Of a stretch of DNA of 64,000 nt, positions 51,542 through 61,785 are shown in pieces (the stretch's first letter is position 1; each line of letters starts with the position of its first letter). The DNA comes from Maricaulis sp034670125 (GTDB lineage Bacteria > Pseudomonadota > Alphaproteobacteria > Caulobacterales > Maricaulaceae): contig NZ_JAXMOC010000004.1 in the NCBI RefSeq assembly GCF_034670125.1, forward strand, positions 62,001 through 126,000, written 5' to 3'. The position numbers were made by a program, and so were the translations under genes. The notes beneath the pieces are model-generated. The model had not been told where the DNA came from and did not search any database. It saw only the letters and a list, made by a program, of their open reading frames with translations.

Positions 51542-52774
51542 ATGAACCGTCCGACCCACTGCGATTCTCCGGAGACCGAATTGGCCGATACCCCCACGCA
51601 AACCGCGACCCGTACCGACAATCCCAAGCCGGTCCTTCGTCCTGCCGATCCGCGCTTTTCCTGCGGTCCGGTCAAGAAATATCCGGGCTGGTCCTGGGAC
51701 GCCCTCGCCGATGCGCCGCTGTCGCGCACTCATCGGGCAGGAGCGCCGGTGGCGCGGATCAAGGAAGCGATCGAGCGGACCCATGCCCTGCTCGAGCTGC
51801 CCGAGGGTTATCGGGTGGCCATGTTGCCCGGGTCGGACACAGGCGCGATGGAAGCGGCGATGTGGTCACTGCTGGGCCAGCGCGGCGCTGACGTGTTTTC
51901 CTGGGACGTTTTCGGCAATCGCTGGACGCTGGACGCCCGGGACGAGTTGAAGCTGAAGGATTTGCGGGTCTTCCAGGAGCCGGCCGGCACGCTGCCCGAT
52001 ATTAGCCAGTATGACCCCAAGCGCGATGCGATCTTCACGCTCAACGGGACCGCGGCCGGTGTCTGGATTCCGGATTTCGAGTGGATCGACGCCGACCGTG
52101 AGGGCCTGACCCTGTGCGACGCGACCTCCGCCGCTTTCGCGGTCGAGATTGACTGGTCGAAGATCGATGTGCTCACCTTCTCCTGGCAGAAATGCATGGG
52201 CGGCGAGGCCCAGCACGGCATGCTTGTGATGAGCCCGCGTGCCATCGAGCGCCTCGACAACTACCGCCCCGACTGGCCGATCCCCGGGCTGTTGCAGCTT
52301 CACGCCAAGGGCAAGGCCAATATGGCGGTCTATGAAGGTTCGACCCTGAACACGCCGTCACTGATGGCGGTCGAGGACTATCTGGCGGCCTTGAAATGGG
52401 CGTCCCGCATCGGCGGTCTGCCCGCCTTGATCCGTCGTCGTGAAGAGAATTTCGAGGCGCTGGACGCCTGGGTCGCAGGTGCCGATTGGGTCGAGTATCT
52501 GTGCGAAAACCCGGCTCACCGCTCACCGGTCTCGGTGACGCTGAAATACACGGATCCATCCGTAATCGCCGCGGGTGAGGACGCACAATGGGATCTGACC
52601 AAGCGCATTTCCTCGCTGCTCGAGCGCGAGAATGCGGCGCTCGATATCACCATGCACCGGGCCTCTGTGCCGGGAATCCGCATCTGGTGCGGGCCGACCG
52701 TCGAGCGTGACGATTTGGCCGCACTCGGCCCGTGGCTCGACTGGGCCTATCGCGAAGCGCTGGACGCGGGCTGA
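51542..52774 (+). CDS. serC: Phosphoserine aminotransferase
   Basis: A 410-residue PLP enzyme of serine synthesis, alphaproteobacterial-type. PRFSCGPVKKYPGWSWDAL, GSDTGAMEAAMWSLLG and the lysine motif FSWQKCMGGEAQHGMLVMSPRA identify it. The residues before PRFSC form a longer leader than in most homologues (about 37), so the true start may be downstream, although no good alternative start codon is visible. serA is not adjacent. Confidence 0.93.
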   Translation: MNRPTHCDSPETELADTPTQTATRTDNPKPVLRPADPRFSCGPVKKYPGWSWDALADAPLSRTHRAGAPVARIKEAIERTHALLELPEGYRVAMLPGSDTGAMEAAMWSLLGQRGADVFSWDVFGNRWTLDARDELKLKDLRVFQEPAGTLPDISQYDPKRDAIFTLNGTAAGVWIPDFEWIDADREGLTLCDATSAAFAVEIDWSKIDVLTFSWQKCMGGEAQHGMLVMSPRAIERLDNYRPDWPIPGLLQLHAKGKANMAVYEGSTLNTPSLMAVEDYLAALKWASRIGGLPALIRRREENFEALDAWVAGADWVEYLCENPAHRSPVSVTLKYTDPSVIAAGEDAQWDLTKRISSLLERENAALDITMHRASVPGIRIWCGPTVERDDLAALGPWLDWAYREALDAG

Positions 52775-52838
52775 GACACGCTTTATCCCGTTTGCAACAG
52801 CCAACAGACCGGTCGCAACGGCGGCCCGAGGGGACATC

Positions 52839-53408
52839 ATGAAAACCATCCTGACGACGACCGCCGCCTTTGCCCTCCTCACCGGCGCGGGCCTTGCCGA
52901 TGATCGCGGCATGGAATTCCGCCTCGGCGTGACCGCCCACGACCTGGCCGACCACGTCGAAGATGGCCCGAACGTGACCCTCGACCTGTTGTTTGCGTCG
53001 CCCGACTTTCTCGATCCGATCGGATCGCCGCGCCCCTACCTCTATGGCTCGTTCAACACGAACAGCCTGACCAACTTCGGCGGTACGGGCCTCGCTTGGG
53101 ATTTCCGGCTTGCCGAAAATCTCAACTTCGAATTCCGTACCGGCCTGACCTATAATGACGGCGTCGAGGACATCGACCCCAACTCGCCTCCCGGCGACCC
53201 GACCCGTATCCGTCTGGCCACCACCCGCTCGCTGATGGGCAATGAGATCCTCTTCCACAACGCCATCGGTCTTGATTACGACCTCAATGAGCGCTGGTCG
53301 GTCGGCGCCTATTACGAGCACATCTCCCACGGCCAGATCCTGGCCTCCGGTCGCAACCAGGCGCTCGACAATGCCGGCATCCGCTTGGGCTACCGCTTCG
53401 GGAATTAA
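52839..53408 (+). CDS. pagL: Lipid A 3-O-deacylase-like outer-membrane protein (PagL)
   Basis: A 189-residue outer-membrane beta-barrel: signal peptide (about residues 1-20), aromatic-rich strands (PYLYGSFNTNSLTNFGGTGLAW), and the C-terminal active-site region YYEHISHGQILASGRNQALDNAGIRLGYRF with the histidine-serine pair of PagL. It removes an acyl chain from lipid A. GAGGGGAC precedes the ATG. A BIME-like repeat follows. Confidence 0.85.
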   Translation: MKTILTTTAAFALLTGAGLADDRGMEFRLGVTAHDLADHVEDGPNVTLDLLFASPDFLDPIGSPRPYLYGSFNTNSLTNFGGTGLAWDFRLAENLNFEFRTGLTYNDGVEDIDPNSPPGDPTRIRLATTRSLMGNEILFHNAIGLDYDLNERWSVGAYYEHISHGQILASGRNQALDNAGIRLGYRFGN

Positions 53409-53443
53409 AGGGTGCGAGCTTTCGGGCTCACCTATCGTCGTTT

Positions 53444-53559
53444 GTCATCCCTGATGGACGCCCCGCGAACGCGGGGCGCAAGTCAGGGACCTATGTGATC
53501 GCAAAGAGTTAGGTCCCCGCCCTGCGTCCGGCGTGCGCCGGACATCCGGCGGGGATGAC
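53444..53559. repeat. BIME-like palindrome, copy 2
   Basis: GTCATCCCTGATGG ... AGTCAGGGACCT and mirrored AGGTCCCCGCCCTGC ... GGCGGGGATGAC, the same outer halves as at 40380-40473. It lies between convergent pagL and the DUF1579-like gene. Confidence 0.7.
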
Positions 53560-53602
53560 AAGCTTCGGCATTGGTCCTCGCCCTTGTTGGGTGTGGCGCC
53601 GC

Positions 53603-54184
53603 CTACTCCCCCCGCGCCTCTGCTGCCTCATCCGCCCGCGGATCGTCGTCTTTCGGCACATAGACGCCGACAAACACCGTCTGCCAGTTTCCTTCGGCAT
53701 CGCCCTGGTCAAACTGTTGGGTGACGGTACCGTCTTCATTCGGAGTCCAGGTGCCGCGCAAGGGGGCGCGGGTCTGGGTCGGGACGGTATAGGCTTCCCC
53801 GGTCAGCACCATGGCGCCGGCCTCGTCGAGGCCGCCGGTATAGTCGATATACCAGCCATTGCTCATCCAGACCTGGCGCCAGGCCCCGATCAGCGGGTCG
53901 TGGACATTGATACTGTCGCCGGCATTGCCGCTGGCGCCGACCCAGTGTTCGGTGATCAGGCAGCCACCATTGATGCGCTCAATCCGATTGTGGCCGAGAT
54001 AGGGGCCGGGCGTGTCGCCGTTGGCCGGAGCATAGACATTCCACTCACCGACCCAGAAGTCGAAGGCGTCCCAAGGTGCGCCGACACAGGCGTCGGGCGG
54101 CGATGTGGGCGTCTGCGACAAGACAGGGGCGATGCAGGTCAGGCTCAGGCTCATCGTCGCGAGAACGGATCGTGCAGAAATCAT
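53603..54184 (-). CDS. Exported DUF1579-like protein
   Basis: A 193-residue protein with a signal peptide (about 1-23, ending PVLSQ). The motif DAFDFWVGEWNVYAP followed by IERINGGCLITEHWVG and later YVPKDDDP resembles DUF1579-type beta-barrel proteins seen next to secreted enzymes. Function unknown. I start at 54184; the longer reading is not signal-like. It diverges from purA by 165 bp. Confidence 0.75.
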   Translation of the reverse strand: MISARSVLATMSLSLTCIAPVLSQTPTSPPDACVGAPWDAFDFWVGEWNVYAPANGDTPGPYLGHNRIERINGGCLITEHWVGASGNAGDSINVHDPLIGAWRQVWMSNGWYIDYTGGLDEAGAMVLTGEAYTVPTQTRAPLRGTWTPNEDGTVTQQFDQGDAEGNWQTVFVGVYVPKDDDPRADEAAEARGE

Positions 54185-54349
54185 CTGATGTCCCCTTCGA
54201 TCATGCACGTTGGAAGGCATGTGTGCACGAGGCTACTCAATCCACCGGTATCCTGCAAACGGGTCTGGCCCAAATAACGGCTTCGTGACAAATAATCGGC
54301 CCGCGGACAGGACTCGCGCGCGTGCGGGCCTGCAAGCGAGGAGGCTTTC

Positions 54350-55639
<1,290 letters not shown>

Positions 55640-55669
55640 CCGGCTCGTTCGGACGATCAGCCTGCCGGC

Positions 55670-57190
55670 TCAGCGCGCCTGGCCTTCAAGGTTGATCCCC
55701 AACTCATTCCAGAGCGAATCCACGCGGGCTTTCGTGGCGTCGTCCATGTCGAGTTTTTCGCCCCACTCGCGGGTGGTTTCATGGCCGGTCTTGTTGGTCG
55801 CATCGAGCCCGATCTTCGAGCCCAGGCCGGATACGGGCGACGCAAAGTCGAGATAGTCGATGGGCGTGTTCTCGACGGTGACGATGTCGCGGGCGGGGTC
55901 CATGCGGGTCGAGACAGCCCACATCACATCCTTCCAGTCGCGTGCGTCGATGTCGTCATCCACGACGATGATCCATTTGGTATACATGAACTGGCGCAGG
56001 AAGGACCAGGCGCCCATCATCACGCGCTTGGCGTGACCGGCATAGGCCTTCTTCATCGAGATCACCGCGATGCGGTAGGAACAGCCCTCGGGCGGTAGCC
56101 AGAAATCGAGGATCTCCGGGAATTGCTGCTGTAACAGCGGAATGAAGACCTCGTTGAGGGCCTCGCCGAGAATGGCCGGCTCGTCGGGCGGGCGGCCGGT
56201 ATAGGTGGTCAGATAGATCGGATCCTTGCGCATGGTGATGGCGCTGATTTCGAACACCGGGAAATGTTCGACGGAATTGTAATAGCCGGTGTGGTCGCCA
56301 TAGGGGCCTTCCGGCCCGTACTCATCGAGCAGGACGTGGCCTTCCAGGATGATCTCGGCCTCTGCTGGGACTTTCAGCGGGATGGTCTTGCAGTCGACCA
56401 GCTCGGCCTTCTGGCCGCGCAGAATGCCGGCAAACTGGTATTCCGACAGCGTGTCGGGGATTGGCGTCACCGCGGCGAGGATGGTGCCGGGGTCGGCGCC
56501 GAGCACGACGGCGGCGGGCAACGGGTCCGGCTTCTTGTCTTTCCAGCGCTGATAGTGCTGGGCGCCGCCGCGATGTTTCAGCCAGCGCATGAGGGTGCGG
56601 GTTTTGGACAGTTTCTGCATCCGGTAGATGCCGAGATTGAAATCATCCTGCCTGTCATCTGACGGGCCCTTGGTGACGACCAGCGGCCACGTGATCAGCG
56701 GCGCCGGTTCGCCGGGCCAGCAGGTCTGGATCGGCAAACGGTCAAGGTCGATATCGTCGCCGGTCAGGACGACATCCTGGCAAGGCGCCTTGCTGACATT
56801 TTTGGGCCGCATCGACATAACCGTCTTGGCCAGAGGCAGCATCTCGAACGCGCCCTTGATGTCGCGCGGTGGTTCGGGCTGTCGCAGGAAGGCCAGCAGT
56901 TCGCCAACTTCGCGCAACTCCTCGCCCGTGGTGCGCGCCTGTCCGCCCAGTGTGACCGCCTGGGCGACGCGCTTCACCGTGCCGAACAGGTTGACAAGGC
57001 ACGGCATCTCGCTCTTCTCACCGCGCTCGTTGATGACATTTTCAAACAGGATGGCCGGGCCGCCCGCATGGAGGGTGCGTCTGTGGATTTCGGTCATTTC
57101 GAGCTCGGTGGAAACCGGGGTCGTGACGCGGACCAGGTCGCCCTCGGCTTCCAGCTGTTCGATGAAATCACGGAGGGATTTGTAGGCCAT
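55670..57190 (-). CDS. ubiD: UbiD family 4-hydroxy-3-polyprenylbenzoate decarboxylase
   Basis: A 506-residue enzyme that decarboxylates the ubiquinone precursor with prenylated FMN. The metal and cofactor motifs include PEGPYGDHTGYYNSVEHFPVFEI and VVDDDIDARDWKDVMWA. I start at 57190 (MAYKSLRDFIEQLEAEGDLV); a 50-codon extension of the frame is not homologous. UbiX, which makes the cofactor, is not in the window. The gene is divergent from the BLUF-like gene. Confidence 0.94.
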   Translation of the reverse strand: MAYKSLRDFIEQLEAEGDLVRVTTPVSTELEMTEIHRRTLHAGGPAILFENVINERGEKSEMPCLVNLFGTVKRVAQAVTLGGQARTTGEELREVGELLAFLRQPEPPRDIKGAFEMLPLAKTVMSMRPKNVSKAPCQDVVLTGDDIDLDRLPIQTCWPGEPAPLITWPLVVTKGPSDDRQDDFNLGIYRMQKLSKTRTLMRWLKHRGGAQHYQRWKDKKPDPLPAAVVLGADPGTILAAVTPIPDTLSEYQFAGILRGQKAELVDCKTIPLKVPAEAEIILEGHVLLDEYGPEGPYGDHTGYYNSVEHFPVFEISAITMRKDPIYLTTYTGRPPDEPAILGEALNEVFIPLLQQQFPEILDFWLPPEGCSYRIAVISMKKAYAGHAKRVMMGAWSFLRQFMYTKWIIVVDDDIDARDWKDVMWAVSTRMDPARDIVTVENTPIDYLDFASPVSGLGSKIGLDATNKTGHETTREWGEKLDMDDATKARVDSLWNELGINLEGQAR

Positions 57191-57395
57191 GGCCGCTGTC
57201 CTGCTTTGTTGTGCGTCTGAAACTGCAATTTCATCGCGGAAAGTCCAGCCCGCTTTCCGTCGCAGGTTCAGAGCGATGCCGGGAAGTCTCGAAAATTTGA
57301 GGCAATATCGAGAAAAATGCCGGCCTGCCTGTTGAGCCAAGCTTCAGCTTCAGGGGTTAGAGCCCAGCCATCGATCACGCCAACCGGATGGCTTC

Positions 57396-57833
57396 ATGCT
57401 GCACAGAATGGTTCTCGCTGCCCGCTCGACTATCGACACCGGTCCCGGTGCGCTCAACGGAGCCTTCGGGTCGGTGCTGGCATGTTGCATGCGGAGCAGC
57501 GTCGCCGAGGGCCTGACTGGTGGCCTGGTGGTTGAGGACGGATGGTTCCTGGAAGTCCTGGAAGGCGGCTTCGATGCCCTGTGCGCCTACCGCGATCGGG
57601 CTTTTGAGGATGATCGGCTGGACGACTTGCAGGTGCTGGAGGTCGTGCCGGTCTTGCAAAGGGAGTATGAAACCTGGGCCATCGCCGCCTCCAAGGCCGG
57701 TACGGCCCAGCCCGGTCTCATTCGGGCGGTCAGCGACAAGCTGTCCGGCCCCTTCGCTGTCAGCCAGCATGTGCGACGGGTGTTGATGAGAGGCGTGCTG
57801 GCCGAGACCCCGCCGCTCTGTGTGGCTGCCTGA
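57396..57833 (+). CDS. BLUF-like protein with degenerate flavin site
   Basis: A 145-residue protein of BLUF form: AEGLTGGLVVEDGWFLEVLEGGFDALCAYRDRAFEDDRLDDLQVLEVVPV. In photoactive BLUF proteins a tyrosine in the first strand and the glutamine of FLQ are essential. Here the first strand (HRMVLAARST) has no tyrosine and the glutamine is glutamate (FLE). Blue-light sensing is therefore doubtful; the domain may bind another ligand or act in signalling only. It is divergent from ubiD by 205 bp. Confidence 0.75.
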   Translation: MLHRMVLAARSTIDTGPGALNGAFGSVLACCMRSSVAEGLTGGLVVEDGWFLEVLEGGFDALCAYRDRAFEDDRLDDLQVLEVVPVLQREYETWAIAASKAGTAQPGLIRAVSDKLSGPFAVSQHVRRVLMRGVLAETPPLCVAA

Positions 57834-57839
57834 CAGGCT

Positions 57840-59255
57840 TTACTGTTGCGGGTCTGCAGCGTCGTCTGTCAAAGCAGCGTCTGATGGCGCAGCGGACGTT
57901 GGCTGCAATGCCGAACGGACCGCGTTGGCCAGGCGGCCGGTACGGGAGTTGACACCGGTGGTGGCGCCAAAGCGCACGATGACCAGCTCCTGCTCGGGCA
58001 TGACATAGCCCCATTGCCCCTGGAAACCGCTCATCATGATGGTCTCCGGCGGCAGGGTGCTGCGCTCATTGGGCAGCCAGAATCCCATCCCGTACTCGCC
58101 ATTGGAGCCCGGGGTCGGCTCGGCAACGATCGAATACCAGTCTTCCGGCAGCAGGCGCTCGCCATTGACGACACCATTGTCGAGATAGAGCTGGTTCAGC
58201 CGGGCCCAGTCATGGGCTGTGGCATACATGTAGGACGAGCCCTGAAAGACACCGTTTTCGCCCGGCTCCATGATCGCTGAATAAATACCCAGCGGTTCGA
58301 AGATGCGCTCGCGCAGGCCGGCGACCTGTTCGGGAAGGCTGTCCCCCAGCATGCGCTGCATGGTGTCGGTGGCAAGAATGGTGTTGCCGCTCATGTATTG
58401 CCAGTGCTCGCCGGGCGCATGCAGGCGTTCGCGGGTGGCGGCATAGCGCGGCATGTCCGACTGGGTGAACAGCATCTCCGAATTCGGATCCATGCCGGTA
58501 TTGGTCTCGGCGATGGCGAGACCCCCGGCCATACGCAGGAGGCTTTCGACGGTGATCTCGGACAGGCGGATGTCGTCGATCTCGGCAAGGGCCGGAACGG
58601 CGCCTTCGGCCTCGATGTCGAGCCGCCCGTCATGGACCAGCGTCCCGGCGAGCGTCGTCATCGCACTCTTGGTCATCGACCAGCCGTGGAAGCGCGTCTC
58701 GCGGCTGGCACCTGGTGCATAGTGTTCAGCGACCAGGCGGCCTCTGTGCAACACGGCCACTGCGAGGGTCTGGCGGCGGTCAGCCCCGCTGTTGTCGAAG
58801 GCCCCCATCACCGCAGCGTCCAGCGCCTCGGTGTCGAACCAGGCATCGCGATGGGCTGTGTCGAGGTCCATCGGCTGGAAGTCCTCAGCCACCGGGACAG
58901 TCAGGTCCGGATCGAACCCGCCGTTTCCATGGACCAGCGTACAACCAAGACCGTCCCGCCAGACCGCCCTTTGCCGCCAGAACAGGCCGAGCACCGAGGA
59001 CGTGACCGCGCGGTTGTCCTCGTCCATCTGATAGCTGATCAAGCTGGCCGCATCGCCCAGCAGCGGGTCGAGGTACAGGTCGTAGGCCTGGTCCGGATCG
59101 ATACCGGACACCCAGGTCAGCGAGCACATCTGTTTGGCGACAATGCCGGTGCCGGACGGCAGGTAAATCCGCCCGATCGGGGACAGGTTGAGCGCGGTGA
59201 TCCCGGCGGCGAGCAGGACGGCCAGTGTGGCCCCTGCGATATGGCGCTTCTTCAT
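57840..59255 (-). CDS. Serine hydrolase of beta-lactamase class C family
   Basis: A 471-residue exported protein: signal-anchor (about residues 5-25), then a penicillin-binding-protein-like fold with the SxxK nucleophile motif in FHGWSMTKSAMTT, and a tyrosine motif (HWQYMSGNT) that replaces the classic YxN. Substrates of such members include D-amino-peptides, esters and 6-aminohexanoate dimers; specificity unknown. I start at the ATG at 59255. It ends 6 bases after the convergent BLUF-like gene. Confidence 0.88.
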   Translation of the reverse strand: MKKRHIAGATLAVLLAAGITALNLSPIGRIYLPSGTGIVAKQMCSLTWVSGIDPDQAYDLYLDPLLGDAASLISYQMDEDNRAVTSSVLGLFWRQRAVWRDGLGCTLVHGNGGFDPDLTVPVAEDFQPMDLDTAHRDAWFDTEALDAAVMGAFDNSGADRRQTLAVAVLHRGRLVAEHYAPGASRETRFHGWSMTKSAMTTLAGTLVHDGRLDIEAEGAVPALAEIDDIRLSEITVESLLRMAGGLAIAETNTGMDPNSEMLFTQSDMPRYAATRERLHAPGEHWQYMSGNTILATDTMQRMLGDSLPEQVAGLRERIFEPLGIYSAIMEPGENGVFQGSSYMYATAHDWARLNQLYLDNGVVNGERLLPEDWYSIVAEPTPGSNGEYGMGFWLPNERSTLPPETIMMSGFQGQWGYVMPEQELVIVRFGATTGVNSRTGRLANAVRSALQPTSAAPSDAALTDDAADPQQ

Positions 59256-59289
59256 GTCGTCATGTCCCCTGATTGTGATGGTCCGGTGT

Positions 59290-60069
59290 TCAGCCCAGCT
59301 TGTCGAAATCCGGTGCCCGGCGTTCCAGGAAGGCCGCGGCGGCCTCTGCAAATTCCGGCGATTGCAGCTGCGAGGCAAAAATCGTGTTCTCGCGATCCAT
59401 GCGGGCCTCGATGCTTTCGACCGGGGTCCGCATCAGCGCTTTCGATGCCTTGAGCGAGCTGGGTGCCTTGGCGGCGAGGATGCCGGCGACAGAGCGGGCG
59501 GTTTCGTCCAGCGTGCCGGGTTCGGTGACTCGATTGACCAGGCCGGTCTCGCGGGCCCGAGTCGCGTCCCAGGTGTCACCAAGCAGCAGGAGTTCTGCCG
59601 CGACCGCATGCCCGAAGATGCGGGGCATGAGTTGCGAGGAGGCGAATTCCGGTGCCAGGGCAAGATCGACAAAGGGCGTCTTGAAGATGGAGCGGTCTGA
59701 CGCGATGACCAGATCGCAGTGCAAAAGCAGGGTCACCCCGATACCGATCGCCAGACCGTCGACAGCAGCGACAACCGGCTTTTGCGCGTTCAACAAGGCC
59801 ATCATGAAACGGCGCACCGGCGGTGTGTCATGCTGTTCGTTGAAGTCCGGCGGGCGCTGGGTGAAGTCGACAAGGTCATTGCCGGCCGTGAACACCCCAT
59901 CGGTGCCGGTGATGATGCTGACCCGGACCGACGGATCGGTGTCGGCGCTTTCCAGGGCTTCGGCGGCCGCGGAATACATGTCCTGGGTAAGGGCGTTTTT
60001 CTTCGCCGGACGGTTGAAACGTATCGTGCGGATACGGTCTGCAGTATCGACCAGAACCAGTTCGCTCAT
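59290..60069 (-). CDS. Enoyl-CoA hydratase/isomerase family protein
   Basis: A 259-residue crotonase-fold enzyme: FNRPAKKNALTQDMYSAAAEAL, VFTAGNDLVDFTQ (oxyanion-hole glycine), VAAVDGLAIGIGVTLLLHCDLVIAS, FVDLALAPEFASSQLMPRI. It hydrates or isomerises an acyl-CoA. The start at 60069 has GGGAGG 5 bases upstream. A LiuR-like palindrome lies 93-106 bp upstream, tying it to the acyl-CoA genes at 30-39 kb. Confidence 0.9.
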   Translation of the reverse strand: MSELVLVDTADRIRTIRFNRPAKKNALTQDMYSAAAEALESADTDPSVRVSIITGTDGVFTAGNDLVDFTQRPPDFNEQHDTPPVRRFMMALLNAQKPVVAAVDGLAIGIGVTLLLHCDLVIASDRSIFKTPFVDLALAPEFASSQLMPRIFGHAVAAELLLLGDTWDATRARETGLVNRVTEPGTLDETARSVAGILAAKAPSSLKASKALMRTPVESIEARMDRENTIFASQLQSPEFAEAAAAFLERRAPDFDKLG

Positions 60070-60161
60070 GCGAGCCTCCCTTATGGATTTGCCCATTCGG
60101 GCTTGTTGGGTTCGGGGCGAGACTAGAGCAAAAACGGGGCGCTTGAACACCGTTAATCAGT

Positions 60162-60175
60162 TGACGTAAACGTCA
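60162..60175. promoter_or_regulatory. LiuR-like operator upstream of the enoyl-CoA hydratase
   Basis: TGACGT-AA-ACGTCA, a perfect inverted repeat that fits the operator of LiuR-type MerR regulators. It lies between the marR stop (60197) and the hydratase start (60069). A one-mismatch relative occurs before the MerR gene at 30478. Confidence 0.65.
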
Positions 60176-60196
60176 TCCTGGTCGCTTTGCGGGCGT

Positions 60197-60628
60197 TCAG
60201 AAGTCGACCGCCAGACGGGTCAGTACGCGGTGCAACATGTCGGCATCGTCTTCGCCCAGCCGGCGTTCCAGCTCGGTGTTGAGATCACGCAGGACATGGT
60301 CGGCCGTATCGCCCAGCGCCCGACCCTTTTCGGTCAGTGACACGATCGCCGACCGCTTGTCTGTGGGCGAGGCCATTTTGGTGACCAGGCCCAGCGCTTC
60401 CATGCGATTGACCAGACCGGTCACGGCGGGTGGATGCAGCGACAGCATCTCGCCGATATCGCCCATGCGCCGTTCGCCACGTCTTGCCAGCAGGAACAGC
60501 ACGGCGGCCTGGGCCGAGGTCACGCCCGCGACCGATTTCAGGCGCGCGTCGGCATCCCGGTTGAGTTTGCGGGCGGCAATTTCGAGCAGCAGGAATAGTC
60601 GCCGGTCAACGGCGCGAGCGCGGGCCAT
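60197..60628 (-). CDS. MarR-family transcriptional regulator
   Basis: A 143-residue winged-helix regulator. AAVLFLLARRGERRMGDIGEMLSLHPPAVTGLVNRMEALGLVTKMASPTDKRSAIVSLTEKG is the recognition core. It lies directly upstream of the enoyl-CoA hydratase on the same strand and may read through to it; an effector such as an acyl-CoA or aromatic acid is possible. Confidence 0.9.
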   Translation of the reverse strand: MARARAVDRRLFLLLEIAARKLNRDADARLKSVAGVTSAQAAVLFLLARRGERRMGDIGEMLSLHPPAVTGLVNRMEALGLVTKMASPTDKRSAIVSLTEKGRALGDTADHVLRDLNTELERRLGEDDADMLHRVLTRLAVDF

Positions 60629-60667
60629 GGCACGGATAGTGGTTTGATTCTGCGGGCGAGGGGAGCG

Positions 60668-61327
60668 TCAGCGATATTTCCACACCTTGGCCTGTCGTAC
60701 CTCGCGGTCTTCCAGGTCGCGGGTGACCGGCACGGTGTATTCGGCCAGCTTTTCCAGCTTGTCCTGGGGCAGGAAAGAACGCCCCGGATCGCCGATCAGC
60801 ACGGTCGCGCCGCGGGCATTGAGGCCCTCCAGCCAGCCGCCAATCAGACGCGCCGGTTCGGCCTCGTAAAAGACGTCCCCGGCCAGCACAACATCCCACC
60901 CGTCATCCGTGCCGACCAGATCGCCGAGCCGTGTTGTCAGCGTCACGCCATTGGCCTGGGCATTGGTCTCGATCGCGGCGACGGCGAAACTGTCCAGCTC
61001 GCAGGCCTCGACCGAGGCGGCGCCAGCCTTCATCGCGGCAATACCGGAGACCGCCCCGCCGGCGGCAAAATCGAGAACGCGCTTGCCGGCCACGATCTCC
61101 GGATTATCGAGGCAGTAGCGCGCCAGAGCCTGACCGCCGGCCCAGGCGAAGGCCCAGAAGGGCGGTGGCAGACCCATTTCACCCAGCGCCTCCTCGGTCT
61201 GCTCCCAGATCGACACCGTCTCGACCGCCAGATGCAGCTTGACCTCGGGCACCAGTGGCGGCGCCAGCAATGCGGTGTTGGCGCGGATGAAGTCGTGGGG
61301 GTCATCGAGCCGGGGGGTGCCGGTCAT
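60668..61327 (-). CDS. ETF-beta lysine methyltransferase-like SAM enzyme
   Basis: A 219-residue methyltransferase: PFWAFAWAGGQALARYCLDNPEI, SAM motif I VLDFAAGGAVSGIAAMKAGA with acidic post-I ELD, and VLAGDVFYEAEPARLIG. The pattern agrees with the bacterial METTL20-like enzymes that methylate lysines on the beta subunit of electron transfer flavoprotein. The closeness to acyl-CoA genes supports that. RplA/PrmA-type ribosomal methylation is an alternative. I start at 61327. Confidence 0.75.
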   Translation of the reverse strand: MTGTPRLDDPHDFIRANTALLAPPLVPEVKLHLAVETVSIWEQTEEALGEMGLPPPFWAFAWAGGQALARYCLDNPEIVAGKRVLDFAAGGAVSGIAAMKAGAASVEACELDSFAVAAIETNAQANGVTLTTRLGDLVGTDDGWDVVLAGDVFYEAEPARLIGGWLEGLNARGATVLIGDPGRSFLPQDKLEKLAEYTVPVTRDLEDREVRQAKVWKYR

Positions 61328-61389
61328 GGCGCTTCCTGTCACTATGGGGCGGCACCCGGGGTATGCGCCCGGTGACGCGGGAGCAAGCC

Positions 61390-61758
61390 ATGACCACACG
61401 CGTGACACGGTCCACTTATGTACTGGCCGTCAATGATCTGGAGACGACCGCCCGCTGGTGGGTGGAGAATCTGGGTTTCGAGCACTGGCTGCGAGCGGAT
61501 GGCTGGGCCTTCCTGCGCCGCGACAACTGCTATCTGCGCATCGGCCATTGCGCCGACGCCATCCCGCCGGCCCAGCTCGGCGATCACCAGTTCTTCGCCT
61601 ATGTTGAGTTCGATGACGTCAGGGCCTTCCATGACGAAATCAAGGGCCCCGGAGTCGACATCATCCACCGCCTTACCGATCAGCCCTGGGGCATGCGTGA
61701 GTTTGGCGTTCAGACGCCGGACGGTCACCGGATCCTGTTTGCGCAGGCGATCGACTAG
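61390..61758 (+). CDS. Glyoxalase/bleomycin-resistance fold protein
   Basis: A 122-residue vicinal-oxygen-chelate protein: STYVLAVNDLETTARWWVENLGFEHWL, QFFAYVEFDDVRAFHDEIK and the closing MREFGVQTPDGHRILFAQ with its metal-ligand position. The function may be glyoxalase, dioxygenase or antibiotic binding. GGGAG lies 7 bases before the ATG. The divergent methyltransferase start is 62 bp away. Confidence 0.85.
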   Translation: MTTRVTRSTYVLAVNDLETTARWWVENLGFEHWLRADGWAFLRRDNCYLRIGHCADAIPPAQLGDHQFFAYVEFDDVRAFHDEIKGPGVDIIHRLTDQPWGMREFGVQTPDGHRILFAQAID

Positions 61759-61785
61759 GCGCGTTGCGGCGCGTCGGGGCCGGCG

